DNA from: Asterella californica
Taxonomy: Eukaryota; Streptophyta; Marchantiopsida; Marchantiales; Aytoniaceae
Assembly (NCBI GenBank): GCA_036924285.1
Contig: JAYKYS010000023.1
Coordinates: 496,001-560,000 of the forward strand
Length of the DNA stretch: 64,000 nucleotides
Direction of reading: 5' to 3'
The position numbers were made by a program, and so were the translations under genes. Of this stretch, positions 20,801 through 31,713 are shown piece after piece. Under the pieces are notes generated by a model that saw nothing but the letters and a program-made list of their open reading frames with translations, was not told the origin of the DNA and ran no database searches. How positions within the stretch are numbered: the stretch's first letter is position 1; each line of letters starts with the position of its first letter.

Positions 20801-21544
20801 TGTAGTGCACTGGAAAGATTACCGGAGACATTTGGAAACTTGAGTAGGTTGGAGCATTTGAAGATTAACAAGTGTGGTGTACTGCAAAGATTACCGGAGA
20901 CATTTGGAAACTTGAGTAGGTTGGAACATTTGGAGATTAACGAGTGTGGTGTACTGGAAAGATTACCCGAGACATTTGGGAACTTGAGTAGATTGGAATA
21001 TTTGGAAATTAACGAGTGTGGTGTATTGGAAAGATTACCGGAGACATTTGGAAACTTGAGTAGGTTGGAGCATTTGAAGATTTATGAGTGTGGTGCACTG
21101 GAGAGATTACCAGAGACATCTGGGAACTTGAGTAGGTTGGAGCGTTTGGAGATTGACAGGTGTCCTGTACTGGGAAGATTACCGAAAACATTTGGAAACT
21201 TGAGTAGGTTGGAGCATTTGGAGATTAAGGGGTGTCATGTACTGGAAAGATTACCGGAGACATTTGGAAACTTGAGTAGGTTGGAGCATTTAGAGATTGA
21301 AATGTGTAATGGACTGGAAAAATTGTCAGAGACATTCGGAAACTTAGGGAGGTTGAAACATTTAGAAATAATTTCGTGTGAAAAGCTTGAGGGAGATCTG
21401 GAGACATTTGAAAATTTAAGTAGGTTGGAGTACATGCATATAATATACTGTCATCTGCTAGAGAGTTCGCTGTCGGCGTCCAAAATCTTTTCTGATCTGC
21501 TAGAGAGTTCGTTCATAGAGAGATTCTTCAGAAATCTTCGATGA
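17170..21544 (+). CDS. HNL-type NLR immune receptor: alpha/beta-hydrolase, NB-ARC, LRR (5' end not found)
   Basis: Four exons are supported: 17170-17820, 18247-18423, 18644-19747 and 20048-21544. All three introns (426, 220 and 300 bases) are GT-AG and phase 0, and the joined frame has no stop before the TGA at 21542. The product would be about 1,140 residues plus a missing N-terminus. Domains are a serine-hydrolase fold (exons 1-2), NB-ARC (exon 3) and 13 leucine-rich repeats (exon 4). The HNL class is known from liverworts and is read as an intracellular pathogen sensor: ATP/ADP exchange in NB-ARC switches the protein, LRRs sense, and the N-terminal domain signals. Function here is inferred from domains only. 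Flanks are transposon-rich, typical for NLR loci. The N-terminal exon and promoter are unknown; a candidate exon is at 16816. Confidence 0.85.
18247..18423 (+). other. HNL exon: end of hydrolase domain with candidate catalytic His
   Basis: The acceptor is ATGCAG ending at 18246; the donor is GTATTA at 18424. The exon is 59 codons long, phase 0 on both sides. 'LVPEASSRFGDNYL' followed by 'SDHFSICRP' matches the C-terminal part of SERAC1-like hydrolases, in which the His of an (N/D)H-x-x-(I/M)C/T motif completes the Ser-Asp-His triad. The His in 'SDHFSICRP' is therefore the candidate catalytic base. The acidic member is not certain. The exon is short enough to be missed by gene finders. Confidence 0.75.
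18644..19747 (+). other. HNL exon: NB-ARC domain
   Basis: Acceptor AG at 18642-18643, donor GTAAGT at 19748, 368 codons. Motifs in order: 'GMGGVGKTT' P-loop (18728-18754), RNBS-A near 'FEYTCFVSEVK', 'LLIVFDDIE' Walker B, 'SRFIVTSRN' RNBS-B, 'GCAGLPLTLVVLGKYL' GLPL, 'HMFLDIASLLL' RNBS-D-like, and 'MHEH' at 19667-19678 where most NLRs have MHD. This is the ATP-dependent switch module. 'VVGVES' before the P-loop is the typical linker start. A GTG at 18656 is only an internal codon, not a start. Confidence 0.9.
20141..20266 (+). repeat. 63-bp in-frame tandem duplication in HNL
   Basis: Unit 1 at 20141-20203 and unit 2 at 20204-20266 each encode 21 residues of the form QFD-x-S-x-CKLQKFFSQL-(R/K)GI. 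The duplication keeps the reading frame, and the DNA copies are close to identical, so it is recent. Confidence 0.9.
20531..21466 (+). repeat. 13 tandem 72-bp LRR units
   Basis: Thirteen contiguous units of exactly 72 bp (24 residues) encode variants of L-P-E-T-F-G-N-L-S-R-L-E-H-L-x-I-x-x-C-x-x-L-E-R. The framework is nearly invariant; variation is concentrated in the x positions after HLEI and around the Cys, the solvent-exposed part of the LRR face. The last two units are the most diverged. Confidence 0.95.
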
Positions 21545-23750
21545 GATCGAAGATTGGATCGAAGAGAATTCTTTCCAATTAATTCTGCGACACATCGTGT
21601 TAATGAAATTTCTTTACTCTTTGCAAGTCGTAGTCTTTTAAGTTCCTCAAAATCTTTATTTGATCCTCTTTTCCTCGTTCTCATCTTCGTTTTAATATTT
21701 CATATTCGTACTAATACATCGTATGGTATTATGCAGACTAGTTAAGGATAAGTCTGATCTTTCGTCTTTACGTCAATTGATGAACCCTTCTAACAAGAAG
21801 GGTTAGAACATTAATTAATGTCTCAAGAAATATAGCGATTTGACAATTAGTGCTGCGGATTTATACCTCAGAAATGCATCAGCTTGCTCTTCACTCATGG
21901 GTTCTTTCTGGATGAGTTGACTATTTCTGGATTAGTTAAATAATTTAATTTTTTATAATAACTTATTAGAAAATTTTTATAAGATTACACGTTTTCTGAT
22001 AAGAGAAAATAAAATTCACTATACAAGGCCACGAGTGCCTCTTCTTCAGTTTCTTGCAGGTCTTAGGAATGGTCCGTTAATACTGGTTCTACACACGACT
22101 CGTCTTGGGAGTTTTCACACTGTAACTTCTAAAATTTTCATTTCTGTTTTAATGTTTCCTTTCTTTATCTCGTCCTATTTTCGTTTAACACTATTACTTA
22201 TAAGTATTGCGGATTGGTTACACAAGTGACACACATATTATGATCACTAGTTATATGCGTCACGTAAATTTGAACTCAGTTTTGCATGTTCTACGTAGGT
22301 TCAACAGGATTTGAAGACTTTGATTCTCACACTCCTAGACTCCCCATTATCTTTTGTACATGGATGGTTTGTTAATACTGGTTCTGCACCGACTCTTCTT
22401 GTGAGTAGCTTCTAAAATTTTCTTTTCTGCTTTAATGTTTCTTTTCTGTCTAGGTTTCTTTTTCTTTCTGTGTTTCTTTTATTGTCTAGGTTTGTGGTGC
22501 CCATGTGTGCTGGTAGGAAGGTCCGTCGAGGCTGTGGATGAAGGTGCAACAAGTAAGTTTTCTGCATTCGGGGTGCTGGCTCAGTCTCCATTCTCTATGC
22601 TAGCTAAATGGACTGTCAGAACGAACTTCATGGATCTATTGGACATTGAAATTAAAGCCTCGCTCTCAGAATTAACCAAAAATGTAGGATTTTGTAGGAT
22701 TTCTCCGTTGCATGAGGGTGTCTTATGGACATTAGTTCGGATTAAATGATATTGGCAGGCTGCTGTGTTGGAGGGACTATCTTCTGTCTTCTACACACTC
22801 AGACTAGATGTGGCTGCATGTACAGCTGCTTGTACCGAAGACGTCTTTGAGATAAATATGATCTTCCTGAGTCTCCCTGTGGAGACTGTATCGATTGCCG
22901 TTGTCTCGGTTGTTCCATCTGTGAAGTTGATCGAGAGATACCTATATTTGAATTGCTTCATATAATATGGTATTTAGCAGCGGCGCTGCAACTTTCGTGA
23001 TCGGTGGGGCTTTCGTTGCCATACTATATTGTCAAGACGACACTTTGTGAAACAACTGATGTAAATGTAGTTGTTGTAATGAGCTGTAGTAAAAGCATGA
23101 CATCAGGGACCCGATCCTTTTACCATGGGCGTGCTGCTAGATGCATGTCGATTTCACCTGCCCGTGGCATTGTACAATCAGTTGGTTAACCGGTAGCATG
23201 AAACTTGTGTATATTCTACCTTTGTCGTATCAAGAACTTTTTCTTTTTTCCTGTAAATTGAGATATCAATTAAACAATTATGTACTGTAAATCTGGTGTA
23301 CCTCCGGTCTCTATGATACCATTATGTCTGCAGAGTTTATATCCACCCTGCAGAATTATGCCCCGTTTGTAGTTGATTTCCCTATCAAGATGCTGCCAGC
23401 TTCAACTGTTATTGTAGAGTAGTATTGGAGTCTAGTTTTTGGTTCTCCTCCACTGCTTTTGTTTCTTTTCTTCTATCCAGATGCAGTCACGTCCTCCCTC
23501 AATAGCAAGCCAGAGAAGAACGAATTAACTTTTGCATCACGACCTTCGCCACCACCTTCGCTGTAAGCATGATCTACTTTAGACTTTAAGTTCTGTTTCC
23601 CGAACCTGTAAGTCTTCCCTCATAAACTCTGATTTCTCTAAAGATAATTAGAGGATATGTTGATTTTTGAATTTTAGTTTTTGTATAGTTTCTTTTTAGA
23701 AAATAGAGAATTATTATAATTTCAAACTATTAATTGTTTCTGAAGTTAAT
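21545..23750. other. HNL downstream flank, mostly unexplained
   Basis: AT-rich. It contains a direct repeat (22070-22164 and 22362-22447) and two open stretches (about 22488-22747 and 22758-22965) separated by a stop and a possible acceptor TTGGCAG at 22753-22759. These could be exons of an unknown gene or of an HNL 3' extension, but no domain is recognised. A polyadenylation site was not pinned down. Confidence 0.35.
22070..22447 (+). repeat. Direct repeat pair of about 90 bp
   Basis: 'GTTAATACTGGTTCT' followed by similar C-rich and T-rich blocks and 'CTTCTAAAATTTTC' and 'TTTAATGTTTC' occurs at 22070-22164 and again at 22362-22447. A possible relic of a segmental duplication of the HNL 3' flank. 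Confidence 0.6.
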
Positions 23751-26720
23751 CCTCATATCCAGGGGGTTGCACCATGTAGACCTCCTCTTCCAAATCCCCA
23801 TTAAGAAAAGCGTTGTTGAAGTCCATCTGATGAAGGTGCCACCCTCTACTTGTAGCCAATGCCACAAGTGTACGAATAGAAGCCATCTTGGCTACTGGAG
23901 TGAATGTCTCATCGAAATCAATTTCATATTGTTGAGCACAACCCTTGGCCACAAGTCTGGCCTTGCACTTAGACACAAAATCATCAGAATTCCTCTTGAC
24001 CTTGTAAACCCACATGGAGCGAATGGCTTTCTTACTAGGGGGTAAGTCAACAAGGTCCCATGTTTGTTGATGTTGTAATGCTGCAAGTTTAGCCTCCATA
24101 GCCTGCACCCATTCTGCTTGATGCATCGCCTCCTCAAGAAAATTCGGTTCTTGTACATCCTGTACGACATTCACCATGTATGCATGGTGTTCTACAAAGA
24201 ATCCTTCACACGGAAAACGTTGTACAAGGTACTTGACCCTACTAGACCTACGCAGATCAGTCATCTGAGCTGAAGGAGTAGTCTCAACTCTAAAAGGCTG
24301 AGATGAAGTGGTAACGTGATCATCTATTGGAGACAAAGATTGTGCAGGTCGTTGTTGATCTGTCATCTGTTGTAATACAAGATGAGAGCTAGTGGATTGA
24401 TTAGGTGGTGCAATAACCTATCCAGATCAAAGAGTTCTCACAGGATGTGAAGCAGTAGAGCTAGTAGATTGTGAAGTAGGTGCTACTGGTTGTATAACAG
24501 ACACAACAGGTTCTACATCGGTGGATGTAGACTTGAACCAGGACTTGGTTTCATCAAAGACAACATCTCTGCTTACATGCAAGGTATTCGAAATGGGATC
24601 ATAACATCTATAGCCCTTTCGGTCTGAAGCATAGCCTAAAAATACACACTTCCAAGCTTTCGGATCCAACTTACTACGCCTTTCACCTGGTATATGAACA
24701 AAGCAAACACTCCCAAATACCCTTAGGGAAGCTATATCCGGCTGTTGATTGTACAGTATCTCAAATGGTGTCTTCTTATGAACTGCTGCAGTTGGAGACC
24801 TGTTCATAAGATAAACGGCAGTGGATACAACTTTTGCCCAGTAATACTTAGGCATAGCTTTCTCATTGAGCAAAGCTCTAGCGCATTCAGCAATATGTTT
24901 GTTCTTGCGCTCTGCAACTCCATTTTGCTGAGGGCTGTAGCTGCATGTGACTTCTCTCTTTATGCCATGTTGTTGCAGAAAGGTATCAAACTGGCCGGAA
25001 ATGAACTCGCCTCCTCCATCAGAACATAGACGAAGGATGCTATGCTTGAACTGCTTCTCTACTAGGCTCTTAAACGACTGAAACACAGCAAAGACATCTG
25101 ACTTGACCTTCAAGAAGTAGACCCAAGTGAATCTCGAACAATCGTCAATGAATGCGACGAAGTAGTGAGAACCTTGCATACTCGCTTGAGAAGCTGTCCA
25201 AACATCTGTGTGAATAAGCTCTAACACAGTAGAAGCTCTAGTGCCATTATGAGAGAAGTGTTGCCTAGCCTGCTTACCAAACTGACAAGCTTCACAGACC
25301 TCTACAGGAATAGCATCTGTGAATTTCGGAATACCTACAACTAGATTAGAAGTAGGCAAAGCCTTAAGGCGTCGGAAGTTCATATGTCCGAACCTCTTAT
25401 GCCACAACTGTAAAGTCGAAATCTGAGAACCGTCTATTAACATGACAGTCTCAATTGCTGATATAGTTGCATCTAACTTGAAGAGCCTACCAACCTTAGT
25501 TCCTTTGACCACTACAATGTGATCTTCAGTTTGAACAAAACAACCATGCTTGTTGAACCTAACCTCATAACTTTATTCAACAATCTGACCTACTGAGACC
25601 AAATTCTTGGTTATGGTAGGAACATACAGAACATCCCCTAAAGCTAAGATTTTCGAGGATGAAACAGAGATAGGTACAGTACCGAGATGAGTAATCGGAT
25701 GTTGAGTACCATCACCAGTGTAGACATTTGCTGGAGTCTTCACACGATCTTTGCTACTGAACCACTCTCCTTGTGCAGTCATGTGATTTGAGCAACCGGA
25801 GTCTATGTACCAGCTTTCAGCAGATTTGGTCATAACACCCGTGACATGTTGCATGGTTAACATACTACCATCTGAATGAGAGTCCTCCATGGAAGCAAAG
25901 TTCGAATTTTGAGGTTGCTTACCAGCTTTGATGTCATTCTGCTTCTTGAAGCAGTTCTTCTCAAGGTGACTCGCCTTGTTGCAGTAGTTGCAAGAACGAG
26001 TATCTGCAAAATCTTTGTTTTGGATATATTGTTGTTGTTGACCTCGTCCAAAGGAGTTGCTTCTTCCTCTGTCTCTGCCTCGACCCTTGCCTCTGCCCCT
26101 ATCAGCAAACAGGGCTTGCTCTGGAGTCGAATTTTGACCAGCTGCACTCAATAGCCTCATTTCTTCTGATACTAGCATAGGCACTAGTTCTTCAAATGTG
26201 GGATAAGTATCCCTGACAGCGATAGAAGTTTCGAAGGCCTTGTATTCCTTACCAAGTCCTTGAACGGTATGGAGAATGAGATCATCATCTTCGACCTTCA
26301 CACCTATGCTGCTGAGTTGTTCGACTAGACCTCTGATCAGGTAGACATAATCTGTAATCGTCGAAGTACCTTTCTTGACCTCCAGAAGCTGCTGCTTCAG
26401 TTGCAACTTACGTGCTTTGGTTGATGTATGGAACACATTCGCCAAGGCATCCTAAACTTCCTTAGGAGTGTCAATTGTCTGTATGTAACCAAACATCTGA
26501 GACGAAACACACAACTACATGTAGTGCACAGCTTGCTGAGCACGACTGTTCCATTCAGCAACAATCGGATCTCCAGCATCCTCAGGTGGTTTGCTGTCAG
26601 TGCCTGTGACAAGACCATGGAGTCTCTGCCCCTTGAGAAAGGCAGTAATTCGATATTTTCATATCGAGTAGTTGTTCTTGCCAAGAGGTTCACCTGTGAT
26701 GCTTGAGAATGTGTCTATCC
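23746..26720 (-). pseudogene. Copia IV gag-protease-integrase-RT polyprotein
   Basis: One frame carries the whole product. Gag has a capsid domain around 26700-26200 and the zinc knuckle 'CNYCNKASHLEKNC' near 26000. Protease has 'SWYIDSGCSNHM' (D-S-G) near 25800. Integrase (25512-24427) has the 'HKRFGHMN' and 'CEACQFGK' zinc part, 'IHTDVW', 'CSDGGGEF' and 'NGVAERKN' supplying D, D and E. RT starts with 'AEWVQAMEAKLAALQHQQTW' and 'QMDFNNAFLNGDLEEEVYM', then breaks off. Stops occur in gag (three), at 25573-25575 and near 24420; several stand where the family has Trp or Gln, so C-to-T change explains them. The frame is otherwise well kept, suggesting a fairly young insertion. Confidence 0.85.
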
Positions 26721-27214
26721 TGCCACTCATGACGCTATAGACGACAGACGTCGAATTTGCGAACAAACTCAGAATGAATCGAGAGAAGTGGCAATGGAAA
26801 GATATCGAAGAAGTAAATCATAAATGAAATATCATTTTGGCTGCTAGGTCTGTCGATCCGCAATCGTCAAAATGGCCAAAATCGATCGTTAAGACCTTCA
26901 AAACAGCGGTCAAAGTCATGTTGACCTAAACGACGAAAATAGCAACTTCTGCATACGACCTCCGATTGAGAGAAAAAAAATTCTCTCGATAGCTGACGGC
27001 GATTCCTTACTATAAAGATGGAGCTTTTTCTATCACTTTCCATCTGTTTTCAGATGCTAAAACAGAGTGGAAGATCTCCAAAATCACCTTTCTGTGTTTA
27101 GGATTTCACTCCACTTTGGTAGGTTCGACCTTGCTGAAAAATCAAAGATGTCAGAAAACCCTGTCACCTCGTCTTCACATTCTCGACCTCTAACACTCTC
27201 ATCTTTCCTCTCCT

Positions 27215-27226
27215 GCTCTGATACCA
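27215..27226 (-). other. Primer binding site of copia IV
   Basis: Minus-strand TGGTATCAGAGC directly abuts the LTR end ...CTCAACA, with no gap, as expected for plant copia elements primed by initiator tRNA-Met. Confidence 0.85.
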
Positions 27227-27572
27227 TGTTGAGATCAGGGAACTGTAAGCACTCATAAGACAAGGCAGCCATAACCTAAGCCTGAATTGAAGAGAGGTGG
27301 AGAGAGTCTGAAAATCAAACAAGAGAATGCTACGAGGGTCATCAGTCCCTCTTGGCTAATATCCAAGAGAAAAGCACAAGGAAAGGGTAAACTGGGGTTG
27401 AGTCCTCAAACCCTAAACTAACTAGGTTAGGAATTAGAGCAAACTACGACTTCAGTGCATAGTTAGCTTGCACTGTCTTTAACACGTATGCCTCTTTATA
27501 CCTACCCAAATACTCCTTCCCGATGGGCGTGGTAGGTACGGACCAGAAATTTCAGTTATCACATAGTCTACA
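27227..27572 (-). repeat. 5' LTR of copia IV (about 346 bp)
   Basis: On the minus strand it would read TGTAGACT...GATCTCAACA, with matching TGT/ACA ends. The inner edge is firm (primer site adjacent); the outer edge is the best TG candidate upstream of the TATA box and could be off. Confidence 0.55.
27494..27500 (-). promoter_or_regulatory. TATA box in the copia IV LTR
   Basis: Minus-strand TATAAAG about 80 bases inside the proposed LTR, the usual place for the U3 promoter of a short copia LTR. Confidence 0.4.
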
Positions 27573-27899
27573 TCCGTTGAACTAGAGGATCTTCACCTCG
27601 TTTAATTCACGATTGACCGTGGTACACCCTGCAGACTACCTGGATACCACGGACCCCTATTCGGCAATTTGGATGTTCAACGTCGGAGTAGCCTAAAATG
27701 TGGCACACCGGTAGCTCGGGTTATCGGTGCCTCACTACTCGTGGATTGTTCCTTGGCAAGAAAGTCTATCCTATGGACCGGCAGGACAGGCATTCATCAC
27801 GCAGTGGGTGAAGTTAGAGAAACACTTCGTTCTTGGGTTCATTGGCTCTCCCTCAGTGACCGACCCAGGCGACTGTTTACCACAAACGAGGAGAGGATG

Positions 27900-28063
27900 G
27901 GCTGCGCCTGCATAGGAGCTAATGCAATACCAAAGCAAAACAGTCCGAAGTACAAGCTACCCCCATTGGACTCACCCCTGACAGAAATTAGATTAGAATC
28001 AGATATATAAGACTGATAAGAACAGACTACGCTTGATTTTAGCCAACAGGCCGAGGAAGGTAT
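27900..28063 (-). pseudogene. U2 snRNA-like sequence, copy 1
   Basis: Minus-strand start 'ATACCTTCCTCGGCC' then 'TTGGCTAAAATCAAG', the conserved 5' end of U2, and 'GGTATTGCATTA' near the 3' end where U2 has GGTATTGCACTACC. The branch-point pairing segment reads GTAGTC instead of GTAGTA. The body between is diverged and shortened (about 164 against the usual 190-200 nt). Probably a pseudogene. A block shared with copies 2 and 3 ('GATGAGGTTCACA') lies about 160 bases upstream here, as if an insertion separated it from the RNA start. Confidence 0.75.
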
Positions 28064-31000
28064 GCCTTCCCAAGCCAGAATAAGGTACAACTCGTCGCAA
28101 TCCCATGCGTACAGACAGGTGCCGATCTCCAGCGAGCATTTCTCGAAACGATCCACTCAGATCTCGTGCGTGTATGGAACTGCTCTCTTCTCGAACGTAA
28201 TTGGTAGTCTCTGTATATCTTCCTGTGAACCTCATCTGTGTCCAAAACGCTTATGGATTAATGGACTAGCGTTTACAATATCCTTGTTTTTCCGCTTGAC
28301 AGTCGGGAACCCAATGATATGCAACTCGTTACTGAAAGTAAACTGATCTGATAGCGTTCGGGAAAAGATAGAGACAAATGAAGAGAAAGCGTCGGGGTGT
28401 CGAATCTTACAAGCTCCGGAAAGTGAAAGTGAAGCAAGCCGGTTCAAACGCAAGGATCTCTACTGAGAACCCCACATGTCCATCACCGTCGAAACGACAG
28501 CCAGACCAAAACGTGCCACAATCAGTGTTCGGGAAGGAATCTTGAGACAACCGGGGTTGTCTGGCACGAACTCGCATCGGCTCACGGTTATGGGAAACTG
28601 CTTCACTGAGAGTACTATTTTCATCTTTTACTCGCTAATTTTCCGACTCTTTTCTCTAAACATTCGGAAATTCACATTCTGAACCGGAACTGAGTACTCT
28701 ATCTGCCGGACTCCCCGACGTTGCCTACAACGATAGAAAGGTTCAGCCCAAGCGCAGAAAGTCTCTCGCTCAGCCAATGCAAGTTTAGTCACGTGAAACA
28801 TCGTTACCTTCCATGGACGCGCTAAGAATGAAAATCCACGGTGGAAGTAAACGGTAGAGGTCATTAACGTTCTAAAAGATATTTGTATGTCCTTTGGTGA
28901 AAATATATTTCTTAAATGAATGAGATATTTCTAACTGCTATTTTACCGAACTATAAAAGTATTATATACTTTTAATATCCAATTATCTTATCTAGTGTCA
29001 AAAGTCAAAATATTTTATTTTATAAAAGTTCAGCATCAACATTCGATCTAATCCCGTGTCATCTGTGTATTGGAAAATAGTATAATGAGAAAATGTATCT
29101 ATTCTTTTGTACTGAATTAAATATTCAAAATTTAGCGTCTTGAAAGACAAATACAGTACATGTTGCTTAATTGACGTTGGGATCATTTTCACCTTGAAGT
29201 TTGGAGATGTAAAACTTTTTAAAGCTCTTGTTCGTAGTTTCAAGTGACTCATTTTAATATTCTCATTAGTTCGCATTCTTTTCTATGAGGATCGGTTTCC
29301 AAAAAGTAAAAAAGACGATGCAAATTAGAAATGTCAAATGAAACTTAATCTTTATTATTCCATTACATCAAATTTTCTACCATTGTAAGTTATTCAATAT
29401 GCAAATCTAAACTTACATTCCGCTGGCCTCTAGGTCTTCACTTGAAGCTGCGTTCACCTTCATAAGAACTCATGTGTATTACAGTTGTAAGTTGAATGTG
29501 GTACTTGTGTTCATTTAAACCCTGCATTTGCATCAGTAATCATCTATTTTGGAGAAAAGCAAAATAAATCAATAAATTGTTCTTATTTTTGGTCTAATTA
29601 AAAAAAAATTTCAATATTTATATCGATATCTCCAACTACGTTCACAATCATTTTTACCGAATGCATAGACTCACAATCCACTTCTCTATACAATACCTTG
29701 TATACTCGTGTGGATAACTATTGTCTTTTCTTTCGACTCCGCAAGAAGATAAGAAAGTATTATAAATAAGATTACTTGAAGCTTTCCGGTGCTAGACGTA
29801 AACATAAATTTGATCCAATGATTTGTTGTATAATATATCATCGTTACTCACAAAATTGTTAGCGGACTTCTTAGAAAGATACACTGAAACATGAGTAAAG
29901 TCTTTTAGTGTTGAAGCTGCAACACATAATGAAATTGACGCTTCTTATCGTGATATGATATTAAAAGTAGTACTACTATTGTGATAAATATTTTATTTCC
30001 TATCAACACAAGTGTCTATACTTCACCCACATGCAGTAAATGAATCTAGAATTGACAACCAAACTAATAGGTATATCTTCAGCTACCTGAAAATAAGTCA
30101 AACACATACTCAACATCTCTCATTGATTCTAGAAGGCTTGAGATTACTTCTGCATTGTTCTGGTTGAGCATTGAAATTTAATTTTAACTTCTTCCTAATC
30201 CAACTGTAGACCCATGATCTCAAAATATTAAATGGTCCTCTTTCCCTACATGACACTTCGAGTCTGGGTACCATCAAGAACCTTCTAAGCAAATAGTCAA
30301 TCATTACAAAAATCATACAAGATCTTCCTCTCTTACTATGTTTCACTAAGCTACGGAACCTTCTTCAAGTTCTACACATGAATTTCACATATATGATACG
30401 AATGTTCCTAATCTTGTAGGCGTCTTTCTAGACAATGAATCTTTTTACATGAACGGTTTCCTTCTCATTCTTGTCTATTATTTCATATTTTTTGAACAAT
30501 TTAAACTTGAATTTCCTCTCAGATATTAACCATCTTGGAATAACTAATTCATTCAATGTCAAGAAAGATTTGCTACTCTTGCTCTATTGTATTTCTTTTT
30601 CAAGTACACAACTTTCATCCTATATGCATATGAGTTCACCTTCAATGCATCATACATTTCTATCATATGTCACAGAAATAATCAACAAACCAAATCTACA
30701 ACTTGAGTTTTCTTCTAACATTTCAAGAATAATGCATATGGTAGATCAAATCATGGTAAATATGATATTTATAATTGTCTATTTGGAATATGAGAATAGA
30801 GCACAATGTCTCGGATATTTTGCATTGGGGTGGAACTAAAAATGTAAAATTCCAAAAAGATTATAGTTTATCAAATTTGTTCGAGTTAATGTTATCATCA
30901 AAATGAACATGTTTTTATATCTTCAGAAAGGTTATGAACAGCTTTCAAAATACATTTTAAAATATGTTATTCAAGTAAATTTATTTAAAGAGAAAATCAA

Positions 31001-31700
31001 ACAAAATGTTAATAACAATTTCAAATTCATGGACTCTAGTAATCGTATGTGCATGTTTGGTAGTAGTTCTGGAACTATCTTTGTCAAAGATATAAAAGTA
31101 TGAGCATTTTAAGAAGCTTCCTCGGAAGCTCTCCAGAAAATTGCAGGTCATTTGAGAGAGGAGCTTAGGGAGAGGAGCTCCGGAGCTTTTATCTCTTTTA
31201 ACTTAAAGACCTAGTTGGACGGCGTGTAGTGAAAGAGGGAGAGTTTTGAATGAAACTATAAATGAAGTGATGTAAAATGAAAGTAAGCGAGACTGTGAAG
31301 AGCACAACTGGATGAGATTATTGTGAGATGATCCAATCAGCAAACATGACTCTGATCAATGAAAGATCTGACAGCAAAAAATGGAGTAGTGTTCTTCATT
31401 TCATTTTCTAGAGGGTGTCATTGTTGCTGTTTGTTTGGGAGACAGAGTGCTCGACATGATCATTATTTCTCACTTTGACTGTGTTTTTGTTGATTAGTGC
31501 AAAACAAACAGAGAGAACAATTGCGCTATGAGAGTTTGCTTGTTTTTTGAGTTTCAGTGTTACATCAGGTTTCGATTAGATGCACCGTTTTTGAGCAGTA
31601 GATCTAAGTTCACAGTGAAACAATTAGAAAAATCTAGTCTAGTAGACATCTAGGTCTCGTCGTCTGATCTTTTCATTTGTATCATCGAAGAGAGTTATAC
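28064..31700. other. AT-rich non-coding stretch
   Basis: From about 28860 it is strongly AT-rich with short, low-complexity open frames (for example 29000-29280, 30110-30350 and 30470-30840). None has a recognisable domain. Possible remains of an unknown transposon at 30110-31100 could not be assigned. Confidence 0.4.
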
Positions 31701-31713
31701 ACTGTGAGTTATA

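Larger units (their letters stand above)
20048..21544 (+). other. HNL exon: leucine-rich repeats and C-terminus
   Basis: Acceptor AG at 20046-20047 in phase 0 with the preceding exon. 498 residues follow to the TGA at 21542. The first part ('GENLIYPEKVVAFRADIS') leads into a 21-residue in-frame duplication, then non-repetitive LRR-like sequence ('IRYLSLTL', 'LVLLRWEG'), then 13 regular repeats of 24 residues, then a short tail rich in Ser and Phe. The domain probably forms the sensing surface and holds the switch off at rest. Confidence 0.85.
23755..27572 (-). mobile_element. Ty1/copia retrotransposon IV, 3'-truncated
   Basis: Read on the minus strand: 5' LTR (27572-27227), primer site (27226-27215), leader, then gag, protease, integrase and the first part of RT in one frame (about 26720-23755). 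Integrase before RT is the copia order. It is cut inside RT before the catalytic YVDD, so RNase H and the 3' LTR are missing. The truncation point lies 2.2 kb downstream of the HNL gene. Confidence 0.85.

Noticed and set aside
20531..21466. Regular spaced repeats that could be read as a CRISPR array
   Set aside because: They are coding LRR units with 72-bp period and no unique spacers, in a eukaryotic gene.
30110..30839. Two frames in AT-rich DNA as genes
   Set aside because: Low-complexity Leu/Ile/Lys-rich products without domain signals; AT-rich DNA gives such frames by chance.
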